A DNA stretch of 64,000 nt from Glycine soja (taxonomy: Eukaryota > Streptophyta > Magnoliopsida > Fabales > Fabaceae): contig NC_041002.1 of assembly GCF_004193775.1 (NCBI RefSeq), forward strand, positions 2,157,261 through 2,221,260. The letters run 5' to 3'. The translations under genes and the position numbers were made by a program. Within the stretch, counting starts at the first letter, position 1. Every line of letters begins with the position of its first letter. Below are positions 13,767 to 26,279 of this stretch, piece by piece. The notes beneath the pieces are model-generated. The model made no database searches and was not told the origin of the DNA. It saw only the letters and a program-made list of their open reading frames with translations.

Positions 13767-15786
13767 TGTTGTTCACTTCTTTTCCCCGTCCGTAGAGGTT
13801 AAAGAGAATGATCACGTAGTACTGAATTGCTAATTGTACCCAGTTAGTGCTTCAAAGAGTAATTTATACCAGATTCTTTGGTTGAAACATTATGATGCAG
13901 ATTTGCTAGGATCAATGTGCTTATTCCTTTTCCCTTGCCATTTTTCACCAATGGGTGAAAGACATCATCCACTGATGATTTCAATTTTTATGTATAGCTT
14001 GGATCCTTTTTACACTCCTTGGTAGTTAAAACCTTTTTTTTTTATCAACCCCTCCCCAACAAACTTGCTCATCACTGTGCTTAATTGCAATTAAAGCTGC
14101 CCAGTTTAAAGATGCCTCATGGACCTTTCCATTTTTCTAAGGATATTGTTAATAAATGTCATTAGAATATTGATTAAAGAATTAAAAAAAAATATTTATT
14201 ATATAAATCACAAAAGAACATAAAAAATCATGAATAATATAACTTTTTTATAATAAAAATATTTTTTTTAATTTTTAAATTTTGTTAACTAATGTGCTGA
14301 AGATACAATTGTTTTTTTTTTTTAATTGTTACTATATTTCTTTTCGCCATCAAAGTTGAGGAGGTGTTAATTTGCTTCAGAGACTCGGCACTCTAGATTG
14401 GAAAAAACGAGAAGCAATTATTTTCAAAGATGCCCAATGTCCACGAATTTAAAGCAAAATCCAACAAGAATAAAATTGGAGGAAATTATGTGGAAGCTAT
14501 TTGAAACAAATTTGAGCACTATCTAACTAGTAACATTAAAGGCTAGGGGTCGCTTCTAACATGTACTAGTTATTTTTAATTTTCCTTTTTCACCTTCTAT
14601 TATTGGGTTAATGACTTAATGGATTTCTCCTAAAAAAAATTACTAAATGCATGCAACTCAACTCTTCCTTTTTGTTTTAAACTTCTTTTTTTTTATAAAC
14701 AATACGTATCTTCTATTAAAAAAAATTGTTTTGAGTAAACAAAAATTATGAAGGATAAAATTTTCTTTATAGATATTTAACATAATTATATACTTAATTT
14801 CTTTTATTGGATATACTTAAACTTAATAATACTCGTGTACTGATTAATTCAGGTACTCGTTAGTATTTTAACCTGAATTAGAGTCACTTGAAATTTCATA
14901 TACTTATTTATTCAAGTGAGAATACACACCTTTCTCTACCTATCCGCCCGAGAGGAGAGGGAAAAAACAAAAATCAACACCAAGACTGGTATATATGTTT
15001 TTTTAAGGCAAAAAAAAAAAAAATGTCAACAGGCAAATCTAGAAGCAGAGAATATCATTCGTTGGAATTAAATAAAATTTGATAGATATTACTTGTATCT
15101 TCTAATTAAGTTATCCGCATCTTAAAGACTTAAATTCAAAATAATTAGTATAATTAAATAGGACTACTTTATCATTAAGGGTTTTTTTTTTAATTGTAAG
15201 GTCTATTAATTATATATATATATATTGTTTGTTTGAACACATGCTATTAAAAGCAATTTTATTTCAGTCAAATAATATTATTATGAGGGTTAATTTTTTT
15301 CAAATATTTAATATAAATATATATTCAAAAATTAAAACCTAAAATCTTTAATTAAGTTACAACAATCCTACCTGTGTTGATGTAAACATTTAATAGTGAA
15401 GTGATTATCAATTAATGATATATATTTATTTTCATAAAAATGGATGTATTTATTAAATTATCAATAAAATAAGATATACTTGTTAAAAATAATCTTTTAT
15501 TAATCATCCCTTAAATTATTTAATGTCATAAATAATCTTAAAATAAAATTAAAATTAAGCCAGTGTTAATGAATTAACTGTCATGTAACCTCTAAAAACA
15601 GAAAATTAGAGGAGGCAGAGGCAGCGCAGCATTAGCATAGCAAAATGATAGAGTACTGCGAGTAAGGAAGGTTCCAAGCCTCATATCACAGATTTCCAAG
15701 GAAACAACGAACCCATCTCAATCTGCTTCTTCCCTATAATCGAACCCTTCAAATCGCAGATCAAAATCGAAGCTTATTATACAGTG

Positions 15787-18700
15787 ATGATGACCGTGAA
15801 GCAAGGTTTCTTCTCTCTGCGAGGCTCACTCCTCTTCTTCGCAATCCTCACCCTTCTCTCCTTCACCTACCTTTCTCTCAAATACTCCACCCCAACACCC
15901 CAGGTACCCCTTTTTCTCTTTTTCCTCCAACCCCATTTTGAAATTTCTCATTTTTCACCGTTTTCTCGATTACCCTTTTGCTCTAGGTTGCCAAGCTCTC
16001 GGTCGAGAACCTCAACGATGCGCCGGTAAGCGAGAAAGAAGAGAAAGAAGAGGTTCCGGACACGTACCACTCGCCGCGCGTGTTCAAGCTGAACTATGAG
16101 GAAATGGAGAAGAAGTTCAAGGTTTATATATACCCAGATGGGGATCCTAACACGTTCTACCAGACGCCGAGGAAGCTCACCGGAAAGTACGCCAGCGAAG
16201 GCTATTTCTTCCAGAACATCAGAGAGAGTCGCTTCTGCACCGAAAATCCCGATGAGGCACACCTCTTCTTCATTCCCATCTCGTGTCACAAGATGCGTGG
16301 CAAGGTATTTTTTTTTTCCCCTTTCTGCATTCTCTCTTGTTGAGATCTGGGGAGAATGGTACAATGTTAGATGCATGCATTACTAGTGAGTAGTAGATGT
16401 GGAACTTTAGTTAAAAAGGAAATTGCTGGAGATCCTACATTAATTAACTAGTGATATGGTACAATAGTGAATATAAGTGAGGGTAACTCTCACTTCATGA
16501 GCTAGCTAGCTTTTGGGTTGTGTTAGCATGTTAGGTCCAAACCCAAAATTTTAAGATGGCATCAAAGCTTATCCAAATAATTTTTCATTGGGTTTATTGG
16601 GTCACCTGTTAGCGGACCATCTGCAAATGTCTAGTTTTGCAAACTTTACGCACAAGATATCACAATCCTCAGTATGAGGGGTGTGCGCTGGAATCCCACA
16701 TTTACTAGTATTATGGCCACAATAATGTGTATATAACTGGAGGCAACCCATATTTGGAGTTGAGTTTGGCCCAAACTCAAAATTGTAAAAGAAATTATTA
16801 ATGAAAATGATAGATAGACAATCTTTAGCTTGGATTAGATGGTTAAGTGATTGCTTCTGGGTGGAATGTGGTCTCATGTTTGCGTGTTATGCAGGGCACG
16901 AGTTATGAGAATATGACGATAATTGTACAAAACTATGTGGAGAGCTTGATATCCAAATATCCTTATTGGAACAGAACCTTGGGTGCTGATCACTTCTTTG
17001 TCACTTGTCATGATGTTGGCGTGAGGGCAACAGAAGGACTTGAGTTTCTTGTGAAGAATTCCATTCGAGCTGTGTGCTCCCCCAGCTATGATGTTGGATT
17101 CATTCCGCATAAAGATGTTGCTCTCCCTCAAGTGCTACAGCCATTTGCTCTTCCTGCTGGGGGGAATGATATAGAAAACAGGTAAAGTTTTTTAAGACAT
17201 TTGTTGCTCCACTTAGTTAGATTGTACGAAAAAATTGGTGCAGATTAGGTTTTGGGGATTGGATTTTGCTCAATGACTTATCATCCTGCTTTTGAAGTGT
17301 TAATTTTTTTATGGTCCCTTAATGAGAGGGATGGAAATTCCTTGATAATTCTCAGAATGTATAAATGCCTTTATCACAAACTCACTCATGACCCACAAGT
17401 CGTCAGTTTCTATAATATTCTAAGTTGCTCTTCAATTTCTGACTTCTGGTAACCTGGTTTAAAATTATCTATGCTGTGGATCTTAATAACTCCCATGGAG
17501 TACAGAAATGCTTTTCTGGTTTTCAATGTTGCTATCCTATCCAAGAACCTGATTTTTAATACATATTCGTTTCATGTAAAATAGTATGGAAATGTAATAT
17601 GGAATCTGTATTTCAGGCAACAGAATTAGTAGGGACACTTAGATGATATTATATCATAAGATTAATTAATACTGATAATGATGCAATAATATGTAGTTTG
17701 ATCTGTAAGATCAACAGACAAGGATTCTACTTGCATATTTATTGATTCTGAAAATTTGATAAATTTGTGCTTTGCAGAACTACTCTTGGATTTTGGGCCG
17801 GTCATCGTAACTCTAAAATCAGAGTTATTCTTGCACGTGTGTGGGAAAATGACACAGAACTTGATATTTCAAACAATAGAATTAGTAGGGCTACTGGGCA
17901 TCTAGTGTACCAGAAGAGATTTTACAGGAGTAAGTTTTGTATATGTCCTGGTGGATCACAGGTTAATAGTGCTCGGATAGCAGACTCTATCCATTATGGG
18001 TGTATTCCTGGTAAGATCATCCGTTTTAATGATATTTTCCCCCTTTGATTTCATTGTTGCATATTAAGCCTCTTAAAACTGTATACTTATATGACAGTGC
18101 AAGTATATATAAACTGCATACTTATTGCCTAGTGATTTTTGTCAGGTTTTATGGATGGTATGAAATTGGTAGATTTACTTTGCATATTTCTTGTATGGCA
18201 TTAGTTGCTCAGATTCCTTTGTACTTGTGTTAAACTATGAATTAAACAGTGTCTATTAAGAAACATTTGCAAATCCTATCCTTGTATAAGCCGATTAAGC
18301 TTTGGTTGGTTTTATCACTCCTAAGACTAGAATTGCAACTTTATTGTGGGATGATGATTGAGTGTCTGAAATATGGTGGTTTAATAATCAAATAATTAAT
18401 AAGCTTCAACTATATATGTATATAGTTCAATATGAAAAGGCAGATTTGTCCATTGGAATGAATAATAATAAGTGGAAGTTTATATTGTTTGACTGTTGGA
18501 GGGAGTGGAAGCTGTATTGTGGAATACATGAGTGCCTAGGGATCAAATTTAAGACTATCCACCCAAGCTCCACCCCTCCAATCACCATAGCTAATGTTGA
18601 AATACTTTATTGGATAGTGATAATAAAGGTCAAATTCAGTAGAACCCATGTGAACAGATTACACATATACTTCATCTTGGCTTGTTATGTATACTCTGGG

Positions 18701-19694
18701 TCTCAAAAAGTAGTACATTTATGATATTGTGAACGCAATTTGAACTGTAACTTGGTTTGAATAGATGATGTTCTGGCTTTTGGAACAGGATGTATGTAGA
18801 CACAACCTTGTAACTGACCTGAAGATGTTGTTTTGCAGTGATATTGTCTAATTACTATGACCTTCCTTTCAATGATATTCTTGACTGGAACAAATTTGCT
18901 GTTGTACTCAAGGAGAGTGATGTATACCAGCTTAAACAAATCCTCAAAAATATATCAGATGCTGAGTTTGTTACCCTTCATAATAATTTGGTAAAGGTAT
19001 AAATATTCTCATTACTTTATATGGAATCTATATATTAGTGAAAGATTTTAGGTTTTTGCCTTTATTTTGTGTGTGGTATGTAAACGTGTGTATTGTACCC
19101 TTTTGTTTATAGTTCGGAAAAACCCTTTGAATGCTACAAGTTTCATTTTTTTTCTTTTTCTGGAACTTCTTATAATTCTTATTATAGTTCAGAAAAACCC
19201 TTTGTTTATGTTGTTTGAAAAGCTATCAGTATGTAAAGTTAGAAGAGAAATTTAGAATGTAAACCAAAATAAAGAAAGAAAGAAATTAACAGCATGTTTG
19301 GTTAGAATTTTTTTTTCTGTTTTTATTTCTTGATTATGTTAGAAATAATGAAAATAACATTATGGGGTTATTGCTTGCTATACAAATCCTCAAAATCAAG
19401 AAACAAAGTAAAGACTAGGAAAGATAGCATTTTTTTAATTATTAGTAAAATAGAAATGTTTTCATAAATTAAGAAGGCCCTGAGAAAATGGAGCCCAAAT
19501 ATTTTATCACCAGTGGTTGTTTGGTCGGTAGAATTTTCGTTGCTAATTGAATTCTGTTGGAGCTTACATAAAGTTGCTTCATGTTTTATCAGGTTCAGAA
19601 ACACTTCCAATGGAATTCGCCCCCAATCAGATTTGATGCTTTCCATTTGGTTATGTATGACCTCTGGTTACGCCATCACACGATCAAATACTGA
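15787..19694 (+). CDS. Exostosin-family (GT47) glycosyltransferase, type II membrane protein
   Basis: Likely a Golgi glycosyltransferase acting on cell-wall or glycoprotein glycans; the sugar and acceptor cannot be read from sequence. Exons: 15787-15903, 15987-16304, 16895-17181, 17778-18010, 18839-18996, 19593-19694. All introns are GT-AG, and they join in frame to 404 residues. A hydrophobic anchor lies at about residues 9-30 after a short basic N-terminus, then an acidic stem (about 54-61), then the exostosin domain from about residue 75. The late half carries the family hallmark SKFCICPGGSQ (292-302) followed by SARIADSIHYGCIP (305-318). The first ATG of an ATGATG pair is chosen. At 404 residues it is a compact but full-length GT47 protein. 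Intron 2 contains a TRIM element. The GT47 assignment is firm; the subfamily is not. Confidence 0.92.
16424..16790 (+). mobile_element. TRIM (short LTR retrotransposon) in intron 2 of the GT47 gene
   Basis: Two related direct repeats, about 16424-16556 and 16686-16790, each run from CTGGA-ATCC-ACATT through a TATA-like AGTG region to GTCCAAACCCAAAATT-like sequence. Right after the first lies TGGCATCAAAGC (16557), matching the initiator-Met tRNA primer-binding site TGGTATCAGAGC in 10 of 12 bases. A purine-rich TGAGGGGTGTG lies just before the second repeat. The whole is flanked by GAAAT at 16419-16423 and 16791-16795, a 5-bp target-site duplication. There is no coding capacity, as expected for a TRIM. 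The LTR ends are degenerate (TG...GA/AA rather than CA). Confidence 0.75.
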
Positions 19695-20199
19695 TATTTA
19701 GACTCTGAGAGACTCTTATTTTGTATACAAATACAATTTTAGCAACTGAGAGAGCACTGTAAATATAGCCAATTACAGCTTTTTATACAGCAGATGTTTT
19801 TCTATATTCTTGCTCCCTGAACGTTTCAGTTAATTTGTTATTTGTTTGTGGTAAGGTTCTTTGTTGGGTTGAAACTACTACATGGCCAAGCTGTTGAATT
19901 AAGGCAGGTGCAATTGTTAGAGTAAATCCAAACTAGAACATGGGTAGGTATGGCTTATAACAAGTTAACAACTGACTCATGATATTTAACTGAGCTATGA
20001 TTTGTTGAATATTTTAGGAAATAAATGAGTTCATTTGTTGAAAAATTGAGCCTGACTTTAGCAAATAGATATAATTATATTGGTTAAGCAGTGTGGATTA
20101 TTTCTACATTCCTTCACTATGTCTATGATTTTCATGGATTAAAAAAAAACTTATTTTTCTTTTAGTTTGCACCAGTGGTAATTGTAGTTAATGATCACA

Positions 20200-21235
20200 G
20201 TTTATTTATCTACAGCTTAGTTTACTCCAATCCGATGGAATCCTTATTAGATCAAATCACATTTTTATTTGTAATGATTCTAAAGGCAATCACATTAAAC
20301 CTATTCAGGATAAAATTTGACAGAAGGATATATAAAAAAATCAAGTAAAAATTATCACACTAGAATCGTATTTTCATATTTAGTTAGGCAAATCATAATC
20401 GGTAATATGGCAAACTAAATATTGCTCTTCAATCACTTTTATCATGTATCTCATGTGCATGCATGAGACATATAGTTTGTTTGATGTATTAATCATGTTG
20501 TGATTTTGTATATTTTAAACATTTTTAGATGTTATTCAATTGTTCATTTCTATTAAATAAAGAACTAACATTCAAGATAAAATTTTTGGCATCAGTTGGA
20601 TACAGAAAATAAAATTCAAATAAAATTTGTTACACTCCATTATCCATGCCAATTTCACACTTGAAAAATCACATTGGGTGAATAACATTTTATATTTTAA
20701 ACATATTAGTAGTAAGCATTGCTCTTTGTAAAAAAAAAAAAAGAAAGTGTTGTTTAATACTTCATTTTCATTAAATAAAGACTATCAGATTTAAGTTAGA
20801 TACAAAAATAAAATTTAAGTAAAATTTATAACACTCTTTAGCAATTTTAATACTTATTTTCACACTTTAAGTAATCACATTAAGTTAATAACACATGTTA
20901 AAAAATACATTTTAATTTTATTTTGTATGTTTATGCACATATTAGATACTACATTTAATGTATTAATGTTGTTGTGATTTTACATATTTTAAACAAATTA
21001 TTAGTAAATGTTATTCAATTGTTTCATTTTGTCCCATTAAATAAACGTGCAAATCACGTTGAAGATAAATTTGTGGCATTATATATAAAAAAATCAAATA
21101 AAAAATAAAATCTAAATTAATATACTCAAATTAATAACCATAGTTGGTTTCTCTACAACTTAGTTTACCCAACCCGATGAAATCCTTATAAAATACCATT
21201 ATTAGTTAGGAATTAGATCGAATCACATTTAATAG
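20200..21235. repeat. Degenerate tandem repeat array, unit about 215-270 bp
   Basis: The landmark ATTAAATAAA recurs near 20554, 20769 and 21040. Each copy is preceded by a TTATTCAATTGTT-CATTT-like stretch and followed by AAAATAAAATT-rich and AATCACATT segments. A TTTACTCCAATCCGATGGAA block near 20221 also returns diverged near 21163. Boundaries are approximate. Confidence 0.55.
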
Positions 21236-21280
21236 TATTAAGTGCAATTGAATGATTGAATTATACCCATGAAATATGTT

Positions 21281-21545
21281 ATTCCTCCTGTTTTATATAT
21301 AAGAAATGTTAGACAAACCATTAAAATTATAAAAGTGGTTAAATTAGTTATTTTTAATTAATATCACAATAAATTTAAATTTTATTCTAAAAATGTTATT
21401 AAGTTTAAATATTGTAAGAGAGATAGTCATATTTAATGTGAATACTTACAATCTAATAAATGTCTAATAAATAAAATTAAAAATAACAAATCAAGAATAC
21501 AAAAAAAAAACATAATTTATTTCTTATATATAGGAACACATGTAG
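21281..21545. mobile_element. Stowaway-like MITE
   Basis: The termini form imperfect inverted repeats: CTCCTGTTTTATATATAAG at the left and, read on the minus strand, TGTGTTCCTATATATAAG at the right. This fits the plant Stowaway consensus CTCC-TCCGTTC-TATATAAG. About 265 bp, AT-rich, no coding capacity. Exact ends are uncertain. Confidence 0.5.
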
Positions 21546-22347
21546 AATTATTAAGTTATAAAATTAAATTTAATGACATCAAATATCATTCAAAATCAAG
21601 AATAACAAATCGTAAAAAAAAAATATAAAAAAAAACAAGGTTGGCTGTTTGGAACAATTTTAAGAAATATCTCCTTATTTTTAAGATGATTCACTTTTTA
21701 TTTAGGAGAATATTGAATTAAATTGAAAATAATTTTCTCTTAATTGTAAATTTTATCACTCAATTTTTATTATTTCATAAATTTCACCACCTAAGTTTTA
21801 CCTAAGTTTTTTTTGAATTTTATCATCCAAATTATCATTTTTTACTCATTTTACTACTAATGACATGTAAAAAAACAAAATGATGTCATTTTGTTATCAA
21901 TTTCTTGTGACACAATATCATTTTGTTATTAATGTGGTGATAAAATGCATAAAAGTTGAGAACTTTAATGATAAAGTTTGTAAAACTATAAAAGTTTAAT
22001 ACTAAAATTTAAAATAAAAAAAATTAAGTGATAAAATTTGTGAATCGATGAAAAGTAGGCAGTAAAATTTATCATTAAACCTAAAGTCTATTCAACTATA
22101 AAAAAATTATTGAAGAGGACTTCTAGAGTTAGAAATGAGAAGTCGAACCTTAACTAGAATCTAAGATGCCAAAGAATGAATTTGTACGTTGATATATTAT
22201 TATATTACATTTGTTCTAAGCAGGGGAAGGGCCTTTATGGCGGAAAAAAAGGAATCTGACAAGACATTAGGTTTGATTGAGAGGAGAGGAGGGGAGGTAG
22301 TCATTTCTTGTTAAAGAAAGAGATTTTAAAAAAATTATCTTTACAAT

Positions 22348-23587
22348 TGACAAGTGCACCAAATCGCTCTTAAGTAGTAAAACTCGGAAGTTCGAGTATC
22401 GTTTTCACAGGGATTTTTATTGCACTTTATCGAATACTTCTCAATTTGTAAATAAGAGTAAAATAAAAAAAACAAGAATAAATGCAGAAATAGGTGGCTA
22501 TTACCAAATCAAATAGTTTAAACGGGAAGACAATAATAAAGATGTCAAGACCGGACAAACCCAATTGGCCTACGATGCATGTAATTATGATATTTTCTAC
22601 TACCTATCTCCCAAATGCCTTTACGAAGATTCAAATAATTAAAATGCATTAAGGTTAAGTTCTAGATGTTGTTAAATGCATGGGCAGTGAGTTATCATTC
22701 CTATGCCAAGGATTCTTTTCTTAAGATGTTTTATTAGGTGTTATCCTTTCCCAAGTGTATAACCCCTAAAACTAATGCATGCATTAAATCTTAAATCCTT
22801 ATTAGGAAATAGCCTCTCCCGAACGAATAAAACCCAAAAGAAATTTAAGAACAAATACAAGATAACAAGAAAAGAATCAGAACAGAAAAACCTGGAATAA
22901 ATTCCCTTTGCATTGATAATTCTTGAGGCACACCGTACATCGTTGGCTTTTTAGGCCTGTCAGACCCTAGCTAGGGGATTAGCCACTCATGACCATTGAG
23001 GGCTTACAACTGGGGTGAAAGAAAGAATAAGGATAAAAACAAAGAAGATAAAGAAGGAAGAGAGAGCTCAGGCTTGGAGTGCTGAAAACAGTGCTCTGAG
23101 GCGGGATGATTGATTCCCTGGGACGGACTCTTTATTTATAGTTGCTGAAGTGGACTTTGGGTCTTCATAGTCACGCTCAGCGCGACACCTCGTGCTTAGT
23201 GCGTTCGGATCGCGCGCTCAGCGCGCCTTGCAAGCTTAGCCTATGTTTCTGTTGAATCGCGCGCTTAGCGCGTAGCTGGGCTTAGCGCAGGTAACGGTTT
23301 CTGTTTCTTCGAGCTACGCCTCGCTTAGCGCGTGCCTTCTTTGCTCGCTTAGCGCCTGACGAGCACTTAGCGTAAGTGTTGGGCTGGGCTTGCTTCAGAA
23401 CTCTTTCTTTCTCTTCATTTCTGTTGCCCTTTTTGCTTAATGTATCCTCATTTTTCGTATCTGCAACCAGAAATTCAACTTAATTAATTTCTCAACTTTT
23501 AATTCTAAATAATTGCTAAATAATTAATTCTTGGCCAAAATTTGACTAATTAACCACTATTAATTCACAATTATTTAGCAATTATCA
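22348..23587. mobile_element. Solo LTR (1240 bp) with 5-bp target-site duplication
   Basis: Begins TGACAAGTGCACC and ends AATTATCA, so it has TG...CA termini. It is flanked by a perfect ACAAT at 22343-22347 and 23588-23592. No internal retrotransposon region is present, so this is the product of LTR-LTR recombination. Its middle (about 23170-23370) is GC-rich and repeats the motif CGCTTAGCGC many times. Its size suggests a Ty3/gypsy-type element; the family is inferred. Confidence 0.8.
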
Positions 23588-24669
23588 ACAATTTTAAAAT
23601 AAAATATTTTAGTAATTAAAATTGACTAAAAATTGATTGAGTAGAAACATAAATAAATTTTAAAATTTTAAATCCACTCTCCCTCTCCTTCAAAGCCCCC
23701 AAAATTGGAGGGGAAATCGAGATGGTATTTTGCTGTCCTTCTTAAAAATTAAATCAAACAATATAGTTTAGAAAATAATTATTCTCTTTTCCTTTCTATT
23801 CATTCATTTTTCTTCGATCAAGTTTGATTGGATGAAAAGAAAATAAAGAAGAAAGAAAAATTTTAATATTTGAATTGGAAAGAAAATAAAAACAGGGAAA
23901 ATTTTAAATTTTTGTTTCTATAACTAAATAGAAGGAAATACTTAGTAAGTCATGTTTTCTTCCTTCTTTATTTTCTTTCTTCTCATTTTCTCTTTTATCA
24001 AACCGACCATATGTTATAGCAAATGCCAAAGAGGGTTCTATTGGAGGTTTTGGTTCACATTTGCTAAATATAGTTGGCATTCTGTATGTACAACTGAACA
24101 TTTCCGCAACAGTCTTGAAGAACAATGTTGAATGTCAAATGAGAAAACCATTGCTTCAACTAAACCAACGCATAGTCAGACTCATTCTTTTGCTACATCA
24201 GACATTATAAAGCTCTTTGATCGAACTTTGAACTTTTGAGACAAAAACATGGTGTAGTTGCTTCTACCCGGTTAAGGAAAAGGATAGTTATCTTTCAGTG
24301 TAACAACCAATTGTTGTTACATTGTTTAGATGTTGTCAATGAGAATCCTTGTATAAGTGCCAATAAAGAGTGCGTAGATGCTGTCAAGGGTGGTATATAA
24401 GTTGACAACCGAACTACAAGTTCTGATAAACATACTCCAGAAGCAGCAGAAGACACTATTGGTATACTTGCTGGAAATGGTGAAAATGTTGGTAAGTGAA
24501 TTCACTTTGATCCTTTATGTTATTTAGTAGGTTCATTTTAGTCCCCTTTTTTTTAAAGACTCAAATTAGTTCAACAAAAGAAGGTTCAAAATGGTCTTTT
24601 AAGTTTTTACAAATGTTCATTTTAGTCCCTTTTTTTTAAGACTCAAAGCTTCACAGTGAAGAAATCTCC

Positions 24670-24870
24670 TCTCAGTATAAAATGTCTTTCTCCTAAGGAA
24701 TTTCAAGCTTGGAGAGACAAGATGCCATGTTATAATTGCGATGAGAAATTTCATCCTCACCTCCTACTATAAAATGTCTATCTTCCAAGGAATTCCAAGT
24801 TCGGAGAGACAGAAGTTTATGTTATAATTATGAAGAGAAATTTCATCCCAAAAGTCATTGTAGTAGCAGT
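24670..24870 (+). pseudogene. Decayed retrotransposon gag fragment, zinc-knuckle segment duplicated in tandem
   Basis: Two copies about 93 bp apart (starting near 24679 and 24772) encode in broken frames a Lys-Glu-Phe-Gln-x-Arg/Trp-Arg-Asp segment, then CYNCDEKFH (first copy) or CYNYEEKFHPKSHC (second). This resembles the Gag zinc knuckle of Ty3/gypsy elements. The second copy has a knuckle Cys replaced by Tyr. Surrounding sequence gives no longer frame. Confidence 0.5.
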
Positions 24871-24874
24871 TACA

Positions 24875-25988
24875 GAAATTGAATCACAAGACAAACTCTC
24901 TGCACTGCTAATTGTAGAATCTTGAAGAGGTTGTTTGGTTAGAGAAAAGAAAAGAGAATGAAAAAAAAAATATTTGAATTAAAGGAAGAGACATATAAGT
25001 GTAAGATCCACGCAAAAATTTGAAAATTTCTTCTTCTTTCCTTCCTATTTGATCTCAACCAAACCAAGGCTAACTCCACACCAATCCATGATGGAGGAGG
25101 GTCTTGAACCCATTATGTCCCGGATTAGTAAGCCTGCTCTAGGAGACAATTTTATGTATTCACATAACTTAGCTTAAGACTTTAAATAAGAAAAATAAGT
25201 TTCTTGTCACTTCAATTAATAGTGTTGGCATGTTAAAAAAAATTCAAAAAATACTAAATAACTTTAAAATATCTACAATTTTATGTACTTATAGAAACTT
25301 TTCATTTAACTATTGCATCAATGAAATTAAATGTCTATAAAAAAAAGTAATAAATGAGATAAATTAGAACAAGCTTTAGAGTAGATAAAATTCAATATAG
25401 TGAGAGAAAATTTAAATGTACAAATAGTATTACACTATCATCATTTTTAATATATGAATGAGCATGGTAAATGTGAGTTATATAATTATGCATAAATGAT
25501 CAATATTTAAATTCATATGATCATTTAAAAGAGACAAATAACTTTTTTTTTAAATTACATAACTTGTGTGTTTAATCATAATTATTCATTCTTTCAAAAA
25601 AAAATCTTAATTATTCATAATGAAATCTAATTGATGTTATTTGAATTCACAAAGCATACATAAACTTCAATTGAATTTGTAAACCAAATTGTTCCCTAGA
25701 AAGACACAAAAACAGGACTTTATAAAGTTGTCTTTGGAATAAGACGGTCCTATTTCTCCTTGGATCCCCGATGTTCCTCTATCCTTTATTGTTAGAAATA
25801 GAGGACAAGCATGACTACAATAAAAATCAGCAAACGCAAGTTATCTTTTACTTTAAATTGATTGTTTTCAGAATAAGCTTACCTATTCATTATTTATTTA
25901 TTCATTTGTTTGATTTTCCAAACAAAAATAAATATCATCCTTGTCTTTTTAGTTTCCTTTTTTCTGCAAACTCTATTAACATTAACAA

Positions 25989-26031
<43 letters not shown>

Positions 26032-26200
26032 AAAGGGGTGAGGATGAATATGAATGGGTCTTGAAGCAAAATGGTATTGTGATGAACCTTAAATTAAAAG
26101 TGAGACTATGTGCGGGGGAAGGAGGGAGAGAAAGAGAACAAAATCTGTTTATAGTCTATAAGAGGTAAGCATTATCTTTAAGAAAAAAGAGTGAATCCGT
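24875..26200. other. AT-rich intergenic region
   Basis: No gene seen; it lies downstream of the 3' end of the minus-strand KH gene. It contains a (TA)n run at 25992-26028. Confidence 0.6.
25992..26028. repeat. (TA)n microsatellite
   Basis: About 18 uninterrupted units, roughly 250 bp beyond the KH gene stop codon. Confidence 0.95.
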
Positions 26201-26279
26201 ATTCACAAGGTGAAGGTTGTCGTGTGACATCTATGTACACCATTCATGGCACCAACTGATGATGAAATGCAGCTTTCCA

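Larger units (their letters stand above)
10550..15600. other. AT-rich intergenic region between divergent genes
   Basis: Separates the minus-strand kinesin gene from the plus-strand exostosin gene, so promoters of both should lie near its two ends. No gene-like frame is seen. It contains a 127-bp tandem pair, a SINE and an 82-bp tandem pair, listed separately. Confidence 0.6.
19700..22340. other. AT-rich intergenic region with degenerate repeats
   Basis: Downstream of the GT47 gene; no gene-like frame. The left part is its 3' flank. The rest holds a degenerate tandem array and a MITE-like element, listed separately. Confidence 0.6.

Noticed and set aside
15948..16376. Antisense frame across GT47 exon 2
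   Set aside because: Shadow of a real exon with clear exostosin similarity on the plus strand; it has no family features.
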